A program made the position numbers and the translations under genes. The notes below the pieces were generated by a model. That model made no database searches. It was not told the DNA's origin and saw nothing but the letters and a program-made list of their open reading frames with translations. Below, in pieces: positions 1 to 8,125 of a stretch of 64,000 bases of DNA (positions are counted from its first letter, which is position 1; each line of letters starts with the position of its first letter). This DNA is from UBA1479 sp048263775 (lineage in GTDB: Bacteria > Pseudomonadota > Alphaproteobacteria > Rhodospirillales > Casp-alpha2): NCBI GenBank assembly GCA_048263775.1, contig JBLXDU010000010.1, forward strand, positions 1-64,000, read 5' to 3'.

Positions 1-415
1 GAATGACGGCGACGGTCTGCGGATATTCGTTCTTCAGATAGTTGGCGAGCACCGCTTCGTTCACGTTGCCCATCTTGTCCCACATGGTGCGGCCGGCCGG
101 GCCGCGCATTTCTTCCATGATGTTGTCGACGCGCTCGCCGGAAAGAGCAGCCTTCAACAGGCGCTCGGCGGCGTCGATGGAGCCGACCAGGCCGCCGGCC
201 GACGACAGCTTGTCGGCGAATTCGACGAACAGCCGTTCGATGACCGAGGAATGGACGTTGCCGAGAGACGACATCGACGCGGAAAGTTCGCGGATTTCCT
301 CGTCGTCCATGCGCTCGAACAGCATGGCCGCCTGGTCCTGATGCAGGGACAGCAGGAAGATCGCCGCTTTCTCGGTGCCCGATAGGGCTCGGTAGTCGTC
401 CTTGATGCGGGCCAT
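1..415 (-). CDS. fliG: Flagellar motor switch protein FliG (3' part missing)
   Basis: FliG is part of the C-ring rotor at the cytoplasmic face of the basal body; its N-terminal domain binds FliF and its C-terminal domain meets the stator. The 138 visible residues begin MARIKDDYRALSGTEKAAIF and are the typical FliG N-terminal domain, with the conserved stretch LSGTEKAAIFLLSL and the later GPAGRTMWDKMGNVNE region. The gene runs off the left edge, so the middle and C-terminal domains are not visible. It lies about 66 bp downstream of fliF on the same strand, the usual fliF-fliG order, so co-transcription is likely. No frameshift is seen in the visible part. Confidence 0.95.
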   Translation of the reverse strand, partial: MARIKDDYRALSGTEKAAIFLLSLHQDQAAMLFERMDDEEIRELSASMSSLGNVHSSVIERLFVEFADKLSSAGGLVGSIDAAERLLKAALSGERVDNIMEEMRGPAGRTMWDKMGNVNEAVLANYLKNEYPQTVAVI

Positions 416-481
416 AGACCTGCTTCTCCTCGCCCTCGACTCTCTTCCGCGTTGTTCGGGGAAGAGGCCGGGGACCTTCGT

Positions 482-2122
482 TTACGCTTCCTGGTACATC
501 CAAGCCCGGATGATGGAAAGGGCCTCTTCCGGGTGCTTCTCGACGATCTCGCCAACCTTCTTGACCGAGGACGCCTTGACACGGCCCTCGACGCGGTCGA
601 TGTCGATGAGTTCTTCGAACTGCTCTTCTTCCATTTCGGCCGGCGCCGGCGCCGACGGTCCGCCCAGAAGGCCGGCGGCATGGGAACTGGTATCCGCCAG
701 CAAGCGGCCCGCGGCCTCCTGCGCCGACGGAATGGATTCGAATGCCCGGCTGACCAGCGGCCGCACGACCAGCAGGATCACCAGGATCCCCAGGATACTC
801 AGAACCAGGATTTCCGCCAAGCGAAGCAGATCGTTCTTGCCCAGGCCGAAGAACAGTTCCAGGGGCTCTTCAAACTTGACCGGCGAAGTGAATTCCATGT
901 TCACGACCTCGACGGAGTCGCCGCGGTCCGCGTCGAAACCAATGGTCGAACGCACGAGGGTCGCCAACAATTCCATCTGTTCAGCGGGGCGCGGGGTATA
1001 GGTCGGGTTGCCGTCCTTGTCCTTGCCCTGAATGCCGTTGACCAGAACCGCGACGGTGACCCGTTTGAGGGCGCCGTCGGTCTTCACGTGGTTGACGGTC
1101 TTCTTAGAGATTTCGAAATTGACCGTTTCCTCAGTCGAGGTTTCGTCTGACTGCGCGCGCGCACCTTCGCCGCCGCCGGGGGCAGCGTCGGGCAGGTTGG
1201 TGCCGACGGTCACGGCGTCGGTTTCCGATTCCTGATTGCGGGCGGCCCGTTCCACGGTCTGGGTCGAACGCACGACTTGACCATCCGGGTTATAGATTTC
1301 TTCGGTGGTGGACACCCGGTCGAAATCCATATCGGCATTGACTTCGGCCCGGACGTTTCCGAAACCAACAGTCTTTTCAAGGAGTTCTTCGATCGTGCGC
1401 GCCATGCGGGCCTCGACGCCGCGGCGTCGTTCCTCATTCTTGGCGGCAATCGTGTTGACCGACTGGTCGTCTTCGAACCCGGGTGACAGCAGCTTGCCCT
1501 TGTCGTCGATAATTGTGATGCGGCCCGGCTTGAGACCCGGCACGGCGGAGGCCACCAAGTTCTGCACGGCGGAGACCTGTTCATGGTCCAGGCGCTTGTT
1601 GCTGCGCATGGCCAGCACGACAGAGGCACTGGGCTGCTGTTCTTCGCGCGAAAACAATTGCCGGCGCGGCATGACTAGGTGGACGCGGGCACGGTGCACG
1701 ATGTCCATGGACTGGATGGTGCGGCCCAGTTCGCCTTCCAGGGCGCGGCGCAGGTTCACATTCTGCAGGAAATCGGTGGTGCCGAGGGTATCGGTCTCGT
1801 CAAAAATCTCGAACCCGACCTTGCCGCCCACAGGCAGGCCGCGGTCGGCCATTTTCAACCGCAATTCCAAGGCTTTATCGGCCGGCACCCAGACTGAGGT
1901 GCCCTGGTCGCGGACTTCCGCGGGAAAGCCCAAGCGGCCGACTTCCGCGGCGATGCTGTTTGAATCGGTGGAGTTCAGTTCGCTGAACAACAGCGCCATG
2001 TTGGGCTGGCCCAATTTGGTCAGCAGGAAGATGAAGAACCCGAGCATCAGGAACATCACCCCGCCCATCATGGCGAGGCGAACCGGTCCCAGACCGCGCA
2101 TTGCTTGAGTAAGTGCTTCCAC
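482..2122 (-). CDS. fliF: Flagellar MS-ring protein FliF
   Basis: FliF forms the MS ring in the inner membrane, the base on which the rotor and export gate are built. The 546-residue product has the full family architecture: an N-terminal membrane segment (about residues 13-37), the periplasmic ring-building domains (about 40-410), a C-terminal membrane segment (about 433-455), and a C-terminal tail around residues 520-546 (VKKVGEIVEKHPEEALSIIR) that binds FliG. The start is GTG, preceded by a GGGGGA stretch; an in-frame ATG lies seven codons later and may be the true start. Length and order are normal. A GGCAA-N3-TTGCC palindrome about 140 bp upstream may control it. Confidence 0.97.
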   Translation of the reverse strand: MEALTQAMRGLGPVRLAMMGGVMFLMLGFFIFLLTKLGQPNMALLFSELNSTDSNSIAAEVGRLGFPAEVRDQGTSVWVPADKALELRLKMADRGLPVGGKVGFEIFDETDTLGTTDFLQNVNLRRALEGELGRTIQSMDIVHRARVHLVMPRRQLFSREEQQPSASVVLAMRSNKRLDHEQVSAVQNLVASAVPGLKPGRITIIDDKGKLLSPGFEDDQSVNTIAAKNEERRRGVEARMARTIEELLEKTVGFGNVRAEVNADMDFDRVSTTEEIYNPDGQVVRSTQTVERAARNQESETDAVTVGTNLPDAAPGGGEGARAQSDETSTEETVNFEISKKTVNHVKTDGALKRVTVAVLVNGIQGKDKDGNPTYTPRPAEQMELLATLVRSTIGFDADRGDSVEVVNMEFTSPVKFEEPLELFFGLGKNDLLRLAEILVLSILGILVILLVVRPLVSRAFESIPSAQEAAGRLLADTSSHAAGLLGGPSAPAPAEMEEEQFEELIDIDRVEGRVKASSVKKVGEIVEKHPEEALSIIRAWMYQEA

Positions 2123-2256
2123 TTGCGTCCCCCGTGGTTGCAGGAGTGTTAACCGGCAGGTTTCCCCAAACGGCTCCGGGCGTTATGCAGCGCCCTGAGC
2201 AATCAGGAATTCCGTTATTTGCAGGTTATTGGGGGGGCGGTGAACAAGTGGTTAAC

Positions 2257-2277
2257 GGTGGGCAATTTTTGCCCACC
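2257..2277. promoter_or_regulatory. GGTGGGCAA-TTT-TTGCCCACC palindrome upstream of fliF
   Basis: A perfect 9-bp inverted repeat with a 3-base centre. The same GGCAA-N3-TTGCC core recurs upstream of the sigma-54 promoters of fliK, flgI and the second flgE. It sits in the gap between sciP and fliF and has no T-run, so it reads better as a protein-binding site than as a terminator. The best sigma-54-like sequence downstream (near 2199-2213) has an 11-base instead of 10-base spacing, so the promoter itself is uncertain. Confidence 0.6.
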
Positions 2278-2292
2278 TGGGGACCGGCGACG

Positions 2293-2649
2293 TCAGTTGC
2301 GGACGACGAGGTCCGGGCGCTGCGACTTGCGCTGGGCGATGTTGCGGTACACCTGGGTCCGGGTCGTGTGCAGTCCCTTGAGACCGTGATCGTCGATCAG
2401 ACGTTCCCAGGTGCGGTATTCGTCCTCGGACAGGGAATAACGCCGGCAGGCATCTTGTAGGGACAGAAGCCCTCCGCGCACGGCGGAGACGACTTCGGCC
2501 TTGCGCCGGGCGACCCACCGTTTGGTGCCGGGCGGGGGTAAATCCTCCAACCGCATGGGCTGTCCCAGTGGGCTCAGCGGTTCGACGTTGCCGCCTCCGG
2601 CTGAACGTCCGTTCCGAGCATCCTGATTGTGGCGCTTGAGCAAGGTCAT
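2293..2649 (-). CDS. sciP: CtrA inhibitor SciP (DUF1153 family)
   Basis: SciP is a small helix-turn-helix protein that binds CtrA at promoters and represses CtrA-dependent transcription in G1-like cells of alphaproteobacteria. The 118-residue product has the family signature: LPPPGTKRWVARRKAEVVSA followed by VRGGLLSLQDACRRYSLSEDEYRTWERLID and HGLKGLHTTRTQVYR (residues about 37-103), which is nearly invariant in the family. The N-terminal 25 residues and the short basic tail are less conserved. It stands alone between fliF and the NeuB-like gene on the same strand. A CtrA-like box about 85 bp upstream fits the known feedback in which CtrA activates sciP in Caulobacter. Confidence 0.93.
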   Translation of the reverse strand: MTLLKRHNQDARNGRSAGGGNVEPLSPLGQPMRLEDLPPPGTKRWVARRKAEVVSAVRGGLLSLQDACRRYSLSEDEYRTWERLIDDHGLKGLHTTRTQVYRNIAQRKSQRPDLVVRN

Positions 2650-2730
2650 GATGGTAACTCGTGTTCCGTCTTCCCTGGCGGCGGTGTGTCCGCTTGTCCG
2701 TTTGTGAAACCCAGTTTAGAGGGCGGATCT

Positions 2731-2765
2731 TTAATGAAAGGCTAAAGAGCAGCGTTAATTTTTCC
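2731..2765 (-). promoter_or_regulatory. CtrA-like box and conserved 30-bp promoter element before sciP
   Basis: The plus strand shows TTAA-tgaaagg-CTAA (2731-2745), one mismatch from the CtrA consensus TTAA-N7-TTAA. It is embedded in a 30-base element (2736-2765) that recurs with 27 of 30 identities at 5474-5503. Position and conservation suggest a real promoter element for the minus-strand sciP gene. Confidence 0.55.
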
Positions 2766-2923
2766 TGAATTGAGGACTGCCTGTCGAACTTCCGGGCAAG
2801 TGTGGGGCGCGCAGGCGCAGACCACCAAGAGGGCACGACAAGGCTGCTCCTTTGGCGGGCGGATCATGGAATGAGCCTGCTGGAATCGGTGCACGACAAT
2901 TCGGCCGCGCGGCGGCTAAATGC

Positions 2924-3646
2924 TTAGGGCAAGGCGCGGTGGAGCCGAGAGATTTCACGTCCAAGTCGGACCATTTCCGCGAATTCTTCAGGCGTGGCGC
3001 TCAGGGCATGGTCCTTGACCACCTGCGATGCCTTGTTCAGCGTGAAATGCTTCTCGATGAAATGGGCACCCCGGGCGATCGCCATCAGGGCCGCAGCAGA
3101 CCCCTGATAATGGCAGCTATATCCGAAATACGTATCTTCGCCGTACCGTTCGGGGAAGCCCACGAGGTCTTCCGGAAAGCTCGGATAGTGGGAACGGCAA
3201 AATATGTAGCGCAGGTTTCCTCCCGGGGGGCCGAAGGGCCAGTCCTCGCCGGTCCACATGCCGAGCGAGACAAAGGTTTCTTTTCCGGAATCAATCAACC
3301 GCCGGACTAGGTCCGGGTGGTCGATGACGGTGCGTGAGGCAACCTTGTATCTGGTAAGGCCTGCAGCTTCTGCAAGCGGCAGAGCTTCCGGCTTGATGAT
3401 CGAAGCCAACAGTTCGATTTCATGGAAATCGCACCATTTGCGCAACTCGATCGCACGTTCCGGGGTGATGCAGTTGATTTCGTCTGGTTTGTCGCGCCAG
3501 CCGAACTGAAACTTCGCGACGTCGGCACCGGCAGCCTTCGCGCGGCGGATCATCTCGTATACGAGATTGAAGTTTCCGTCATGATTAACGCCGATTTCGG
3601 CAACGAAAAGCGGATTGGTCAATGGAGTATACCTTGTTGATGTCAC
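2924..3646 (-). CDS. NeuB-like nonulosonate synthase lacking the SAF domain
   Basis: NeuB-family enzymes condense a C6 sugar with phosphoenolpyruvate to make sialic, pseudaminic or legionaminic acid. The 240-residue product is a TIM-barrel catalytic domain with the family motifs EIGVNHDGN (17-25), KFQ (45-47), FIEKHFTL (196-203) and DHALSATPEEF (212-222). It stops about 18 residues after that last motif, whereas typical NeuB/PseI/LegI proteins (about 340 residues) continue into an antifreeze-like SAF domain that completes the active site of the partner subunit. No frameshift is apparent; the stop is followed by intergenic DNA. Its start overlaps the stop of the upstream glycosyltransferase/cytidylyltransferase gene by 4 bp (ATGA), so the two are translationally coupled. 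The family is clear; activity without the SAF domain is unknown. Confidence 0.85.
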   Translation of the reverse strand: MTSTRYTPLTNPLFVAEIGVNHDGNFNLVYEMIRRAKAAGADVAKFQFGWRDKPDEINCITPERAIELRKWCDFHEIELLASIIKPEALPLAEAAGLTRYKVASRTVIDHPDLVRRLIDSGKETFVSLGMWTGEDWPFGPPGGNLRYIFCRSHYPSFPEDLVGFPERYGEDTYFGYSCHYQGSAAALMAIARGAHFIEKHFTLNKASQVVKDHALSATPEEFAEMVRLGREISRLHRALP

Positions 3647-5397
3647 AAAACGTTTTCGATGATCAGACGAACCAGTTGGAAATCTTCCGCAGTACGGATC
3701 CGGTAGCTATGGAGCATGGGCATCAGGAAATGGCCTACACGGGAACCGCGAAAACTATCCTTCGTGATGGCTTCTCTCCAGGCGACCCGGATTGCCCGAT
3801 TGTCAGCATAAAGAGCATCGCGTTCAAATCGAAGCTGCATGTGCCGATCTCGAGAGACCGGCGTAAGGCCGTTTGAACCATGAATGTAATGGAAGTCGGA
3901 ATCTTCGTATACGCTGACGACACTGTCAGTGTTGTGGACTTGAAGCGTGTTGACCGCATTCTTGACGTGATCGGCGGTTAACAAAGGCGCGTTCGAATTG
4001 ATGAAGGCAACGATGTCCGGGTTCTTGCCATGAACCGCCTCGAGGTCTTCAAGCGCGTGATGAATGACATGTTCCGCCTTGGCAAAATCATCGCAAAGTT
4101 CCGGCGGGCGCTTTATCACCAAAATGTCCGGATGGCGTTTTTCGCAGTATTCAATCACTTCCTGGGCATCCGTCGTGACAACAATTTGGTCGAACACCTC
4201 GCTGTTGCGCGCGACATCCACGGTGTAATCGATCAGGGGTTTGCCCTTGATTTCCCGGAGCGCCAAACCAGGCAACCCGGGATAGCTGTATTTGGCGCCG
4301 ATCAATCCCAGGGTCGTGAGTTGGACACCATTCTGCCGCCGGCTGCTTCGATTGACGTGGGCGGCCCGGATTTCCGATTGCGCGGACAGGATCAGATTGG
4401 TGTCGCGGCTAAGCGAGGCCCCGTGTTGGCGGTAAAAGAACAGAGGCGTGCTGACGTTGGCGACCGGATAGCGACCGACAATCCTCAGCCAGATGTCGTA
4501 TCCGTCCTGCGCCTTGAGGCTTTCGTCATAGCCGCCGATCGATTTCAGCACCCGCTTCCGGATCATCGTGCAGGCGCCGTGGGCCGGCAGGTCTAGGACC
4601 TTGACCTCGCGCCCGATCTTTTTGCGGATGTCGACATCTATAAGTTCCCCGCCCTCGCCGACGTAGAAATAGTTGGGATAGACCAGTGCGATTTCAGGAT
4701 TCTTTATGAGGTAGGCCGACAGCACCAGCAGGGCGTTTTCATCCAGATAGTCATCGGCATCCAGGCGCATGATGAAATCGCCCCTTGCCTCTTGTATCGC
4801 CCGATTGGCGCAATACTGCAGGCCCCGTGCCTCTTCGTTCTTGAAGACCCGAACCTTGTTCGGCGCGATCTGCGCGTAATGCCATGCGATCTCTTCGCTT
4901 TCATCCATCGGGCAATCGAGGAAAATCAGTATCTCCCAATCATCCATGGTTTGGCTGAAAACGCTGTCGATAGCCTCTCTCATGAAGCGGCCGTAGTTGC
5001 GCGTGGGGATATAGACACTGACTTTGGGACGATGAAACGCCTGCGTTTGCGATAGGCGATGATTCCCCGGTCCAGAGCTTGAATGCGAATGATCGTTTTT
5101 CATGTTTTGTCCCGTCGCAGCCGCCTGGGAACATTCAGGCGGCAGGCTTGTAAAGGTCGGGCAAAGATCAATCGACTGAACATCAAGGGGCGCCTGAATC
5201 TGGTTTGGAAAGCGGAACTGGCTGCCGGTTGACCAAGGAGCCGAGGCCCATCGGGGCGCCACTTGAGGTGGCCTTTCGACTGTTTGCAGAAATGGACGCA
5301 TCGGGCTGGAAACACCCTGCGTAAGATCGATCCGATTTGTCTCCGTCTTGTCGATTGCCCAAGGGGGGACAGCATTTTTGCCTTGGTTTCGATACAT
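3643..5397 (-). CDS. GT2 glycosyltransferase fused to a NeuA-like cytidylyltransferase domain
   Basis: Two domains are joined in one chain. Numbering from the internal ATG at 5103, residues 27-250 form a family 2 glycosyltransferase (VSVYIPTRNYGR at 28-39, DADDY at 115-119 as the metal-binding DxD). Residues about 260-486 resemble CMP-sugar synthetases (GLALREIKGKPLIDYTVDVA, then DQIVVTTDAQE). The nucleotide-binding signature usually read as A-R-G-G-S-K is replaced by GAKYSYPGLPG, so CTP activation is not assured. The start is uncertain: ATG at 5397 has a GGAAG 10 bases upstream and keeps a stop-free frame for 98 extra codons with no domain resemblance; ATG at 5103 starts close to the glycosyltransferase domain. 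The gene overlaps the NeuB-like gene by 4 bp, so sugar synthesis, activation and transfer may be coupled here. Confidence 0.85.
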   Translation of the reverse strand: MYRNQGKNAVPPWAIDKTETNRIDLTQGVSSPMRPFLQTVERPPQVAPRWASAPWSTGSQFRFPNQIQAPLDVQSIDLCPTFTSLPPECSQAAATGQNMKNDHSHSSSGPGNHRLSQTQAFHRPKVSVYIPTRNYGRFMREAIDSVFSQTMDDWEILIFLDCPMDESEEIAWHYAQIAPNKVRVFKNEEARGLQYCANRAIQEARGDFIMRLDADDYLDENALLVLSAYLIKNPEIALVYPNYFYVGEGGELIDVDIRKKIGREVKVLDLPAHGACTMIRKRVLKSIGGYDESLKAQDGYDIWLRIVGRYPVANVSTPLFFYRQHGASLSRDTNLILSAQSEIRAAHVNRSSRRQNGVQLTTLGLIGAKYSYPGLPGLALREIKGKPLIDYTVDVARNSEVFDQIVVTTDAQEVIEYCEKRHPDILVIKRPPELCDDFAKAEHVIHHALEDLEAVHGKNPDIVAFINSNAPLLTADHVKNAVNTLQVHNTDSVVSVYEDSDFHYIHGSNGLTPVSRDRHMQLRFERDALYADNRAIRVAWREAITKDSFRGSRVGHFLMPMLHSYRIRTAEDFQLVRLIIENVL

Positions 5398-5468
5398 TTG
5401 CAAATCGCTTCCGCTACGAACAGCATCGGTGGAAATATTCCACGCCGCGTATATGTTGCGATTTATTG

Positions 5469-5503
5469 TTAAAGAAAGGCTAAAGAGCTGCGTTAACTTT
5501 CCC
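5469..5503 (-). promoter_or_regulatory. Second copy of the CtrA-like promoter element
   Basis: TTAA-agaaagg-CTAA (5469-5483) followed by the same 30-base element as before sciP (5474-5503, 27 of 30 identical). It lies 72-106 bp upstream of the ATG at 5397 and about 370 bp upstream of the ATG at 5103, which favours the longer form of the fusion gene or a long leader. Confidence 0.5.
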
Positions 5504-5542
5504 GGATTTCTGGTTTGTTTCCAAGATGGCGACGATCAAGAA

Positions 5543-5584
5543 AAAGGCCCTGGAACGCACCGTTTCCGGGGTGCCAGGGCCTTT
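5543..5584 (-). terminator. Rho-independent terminator after flgE
   Basis: An 11-bp stem (AAAGGCCCTGG with CCAGGGCCTTT), extended inside by GCAC/GTGC pairing, lies 34 bp downstream of the flgE stop and is followed on the minus strand by a short T-run. It ends the fliK-flgD-flgE operon. Confidence 0.85.
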
Positions 5585-5617
5585 ATTCGTGGCCAGCGTC
5601 TAGCCAGCCGTTACCGG

Positions 5618-8020
5618 TTAGCGGAGCCGGACCAGTTCGTCGAGCATCTCATCCGCCGTGGTGATGATCTTGGTGGCGGCAGAGAAGGCGCGCTGCACGA
5701 CGATCATCTTGGTGAACTCTTCCCCGATATCGACGGTCGAAGCTTCGAGCGCCGACTGGGTGATGGCGCCGGCGGGGCCGGAGTTGGCCGACCGCAGGGT
5801 CGGGTCGCCCGAGGCCTGGGTCGAGTTGAACACGTTACCCGTACGCGATCCCAGTTCGTTGACGTTGACGAAGGTGGCGATCGGGATTTTGAACACAGGG
5901 CGGGTTTCGCCGTTGTCGAACAGGGCCGTGATCAGACCGTCTTCCCGCACCGTGATCCCGGCGAAGGTACCGAACTGCGAGCCGTCCTGTTCGATGAAGC
6001 CCGGGGTGAACTCGTCACCGAACTGGGTCAGGCCGTCGGCGATACCGACGGTCCCGAAGTCCAGGGTGACCTGGTCCGTGTTCGCCGGATCGTCATCGAA
6101 GTTGGCGGCGCCGTTGGAGAAACCGAGCATCTCGATTTCCTTCACCACGATATTCGACGGGAGGCCCGAGGAATCGAAGGTGATGGCGGCGGTCTTGTTG
6201 ATTGCGAAGGGCGAAGCAGCCTGCAGGTCATTGCCGGAGGCATCGGTCGGGGTGCTGCCGTCCGGTGTGTCCGGAAGGTTCGTAAAGCCGGCACCGAACT
6301 CGATGTTGTAAGACCCGGTCGGCAACACGTCGAGGACCAGGGTGTCGAACTGGTTGAAGTTGGGGCTGAGGCCCGTCACATCGTTCGCCCGCAGCCGCAC
6401 TGTGCTGGCACCGGTGGCGAAACTCGGGTCGTTGGCTTCGATGGCCGACTGCAAATTGTCCAGGAAAGTGTCGATGTTCGCAGCGGTCGTGGAACCGGCG
6501 ACCACGGTAACCGCGACGTCACCGGTCAGCGCGCCGGAAGCGTTACCATCGAATTCGTAAGTGATCCCATTGATGGTCAGAAGCTCATCTTCCGCCGGCA
6601 CCGTGTCGAACGTGAACTGGAAGTGATCCTGATACAGGTTGTCGATCTGGCGGACCGTGAACGAGCTTTGCTGCTTGGTCGCAGCCGCGCCCGCTGATGT
6701 CAAAAGGCCCGACGGATCAACCGTGATCGAACCGGTCCCGTCTTCGTCAAATCGCACGGTCGAGGCGTTGAACGGCGAGACGGAAATCCGCGTGTTGGTG
6801 TATCCGCCATGATCGGCATAGTCGGAATCCGATGCCTTCACCTTGGCGACCAACTGGGAAACGTAATTGGCGGTGGTGATGGAGGAAGACGTATCGACGA
6901 TCTTCACCGCGGCCTGGTCCACCACGGTGACCGTCGCGGTCGCGTTCATGGCTGCGACGGAGGCAGTGAAAGAACCGGCGGCGACTTCGATCGACTGGTC
7001 GCTGTTCTTCGCCGTAATGGTAAACGTGCCGTCGGCGTTGGTGCCGGTGGTGCCGGCGATCGTGATCCTGTCGCCCACGGCCAAGGCCGCGAATGCCGAG
7101 GTGCTGGACGCGAGGATTTCGTCGCCACCGCTCGGGCCGGCGCCGTCGTTGAAGGTCAACGTGGTGCCGGTGCTGGCAGTCAGCGTGCCGAAGTTCTGGA
7201 ACTGGTATTCGATGCTGTCGATGGTAATCGACGAGCGGTTGGCCGGAAGGGACTGGAATTCGACCTGGCCACGGCTGTCGAAAGCGTTGCCGTTGGTGTC
7301 TTCAAGCGTCAGGACGTCCGTGCCGGAAGGCGGATCGACCGCCAGGCCCCATTGGTTGTCGCGGCCTTCACGCGTGTACTGGAATGAAATCGTGCGCGCA
7401 CTGCCGAGCGAGTCGAAGAACTGCACGTCCGAACGGTGGGTCTGACCGGCGGTTGCGCTCGCCGGCAGGTTGGCGCCGACCGAGATGCCCGTGGTCGCTG
7501 TCGCCGTGCCGCCGACCCGGTTCAGGTTGACCGTGGTCAGGAAGTCCGTCGAGATGACGTTGGTGTTGGCGATCAGGATGTCCGGATTGTTGGGGGTAAT
7601 GTTGCCGTCCGCATCCACGGGATAGGCCTGCAGGTAGAAGCCCGACGTGTTGCGCAGGAAGCCGTTGTTGTCCTGGAAGAACTGGCCCGCCCGCGTGTAC
7701 AGGAATTCGTTGGACAGCGACGGTACGGCCGCTTCGTTGACGACGAAGAAGCCTTGGCCCGAGATGCCCAGGTCGGTCTGTGATGTGGAGGACTGCAACA
7801 GACCCTGGATGCCGGCATCGGTTCGGGGCTTGGATTGGACGCCACCAGCCGAGAAGAACGTTGACGAGGTCTGCCGGGTGACGAGGGTCTGGAAGTTGAC
7901 CTGCGTGCCCTTGTAACCGATCGTGTTCACGTTCGTGATGTTGTCGGCAATGGCGCCCATGGCGCTGGACTGCGCGGTAAGACCCGACACGCCCGAACTA
8001 AGTGCACCAAAAAGACCCAT
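5618..8020 (-). CDS. flgE: Flagellar hook protein FlgE (long form)
   Basis: FlgE polymerises into the hook, the universal joint between rod and filament. The 800-residue product begins MGLFGALSSGVSGLTAQSSA with the rod/hook D0 helix, has NITNVNTIGYKG at 27-38 and GISGQGFFVV at 85-94, and ends with the C-terminal helix (EEFTKMIVVQRAFSAATKII, 767-786). It is about twice the length of the enteric protein. The extra length is in the central surface domains and includes one copy (about residues 285-366) of a beta-rich module that also occurs in FlgL and in the second FlgE of this window. A strong ribosome-binding site (AAGGAGGAAG) precedes the ATG. It is the last gene of fliK-flgD-flgE. Confidence 0.95.
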   Translation of the reverse strand: MGLFGALSSGVSGLTAQSSAMGAIADNITNVNTIGYKGTQVNFQTLVTRQTSSTFFSAGGVQSKPRTDAGIQGLLQSSTSQTDLGISGQGFFVVNEAAVPSLSNEFLYTRAGQFFQDNNGFLRNTSGFYLQAYPVDADGNITPNNPDILIANTNVISTDFLTTVNLNRVGGTATATTGISVGANLPASATAGQTHRSDVQFFDSLGSARTISFQYTREGRDNQWGLAVDPPSGTDVLTLEDTNGNAFDSRGQVEFQSLPANRSSITIDSIEYQFQNFGTLTASTGTTLTFNDGAGPSGGDEILASSTSAFAALAVGDRITIAGTTGTNADGTFTITAKNSDQSIEVAAGSFTASVAAMNATATVTVVDQAAVKIVDTSSSITTANYVSQLVAKVKASDSDYADHGGYTNTRISVSPFNASTVRFDEDGTGSITVDPSGLLTSAGAAATKQQSSFTVRQIDNLYQDHFQFTFDTVPAEDELLTINGITYEFDGNASGALTGDVAVTVVAGSTTAANIDTFLDNLQSAIEANDPSFATGASTVRLRANDVTGLSPNFNQFDTLVLDVLPTGSYNIEFGAGFTNLPDTPDGSTPTDASGNDLQAASPFAINKTAAITFDSSGLPSNIVVKEIEMLGFSNGAANFDDDPANTDQVTLDFGTVGIADGLTQFGDEFTPGFIEQDGSQFGTFAGITVREDGLITALFDNGETRPVFKIPIATFVNVNELGSRTGNVFNSTQASGDPTLRSANSGPAGAITQSALEASTVDIGEEFTKMIVVQRAFSAATKIITTADEMLDELVRLR
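6923..7168 (-). repeat. Shared beta-rich module inside FlgE
   Basis: FlgE residues about 285-366 carry the pattern GDRITIAGTTGTNADGTFTI followed by a strand rich in Ser, Val and Thr. This matches modules in FlgL (five copies) and the second FlgE (one copy). The DNA is diverged; the similarity is at protein level and was judged by eye. Confidence 0.5.
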
Positions 8021-8125
8021 GTTACTTCCTCCTTACAATGCCGGTGGAAGGGTTCCAAATCCGGCTGTCGTCAGTCCTCAAAAAATCGTCTCATGTCCCG
8101 GCGTCGGGACCGTCAGCACATGCCC

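Noticed and set aside
2199..2213. Sigma-54 promoter of fliF
   Set aside because: The -24 and -12 pieces are separated by 11 rather than 10 bases, so it does not meet the strict spacing rule.
2252..2836. 194-codon open frame overlapping sciP
   Set aside because: Different frame from sciP, Arg/Pro-rich, and sciP has an intact, family-conserved sequence in the other frame.
5348..6697. Long plus-strand open frame opposite flgE
   Set aside because: It mirrors the flgE 3' half and the flgE terminator; no family resemblance.
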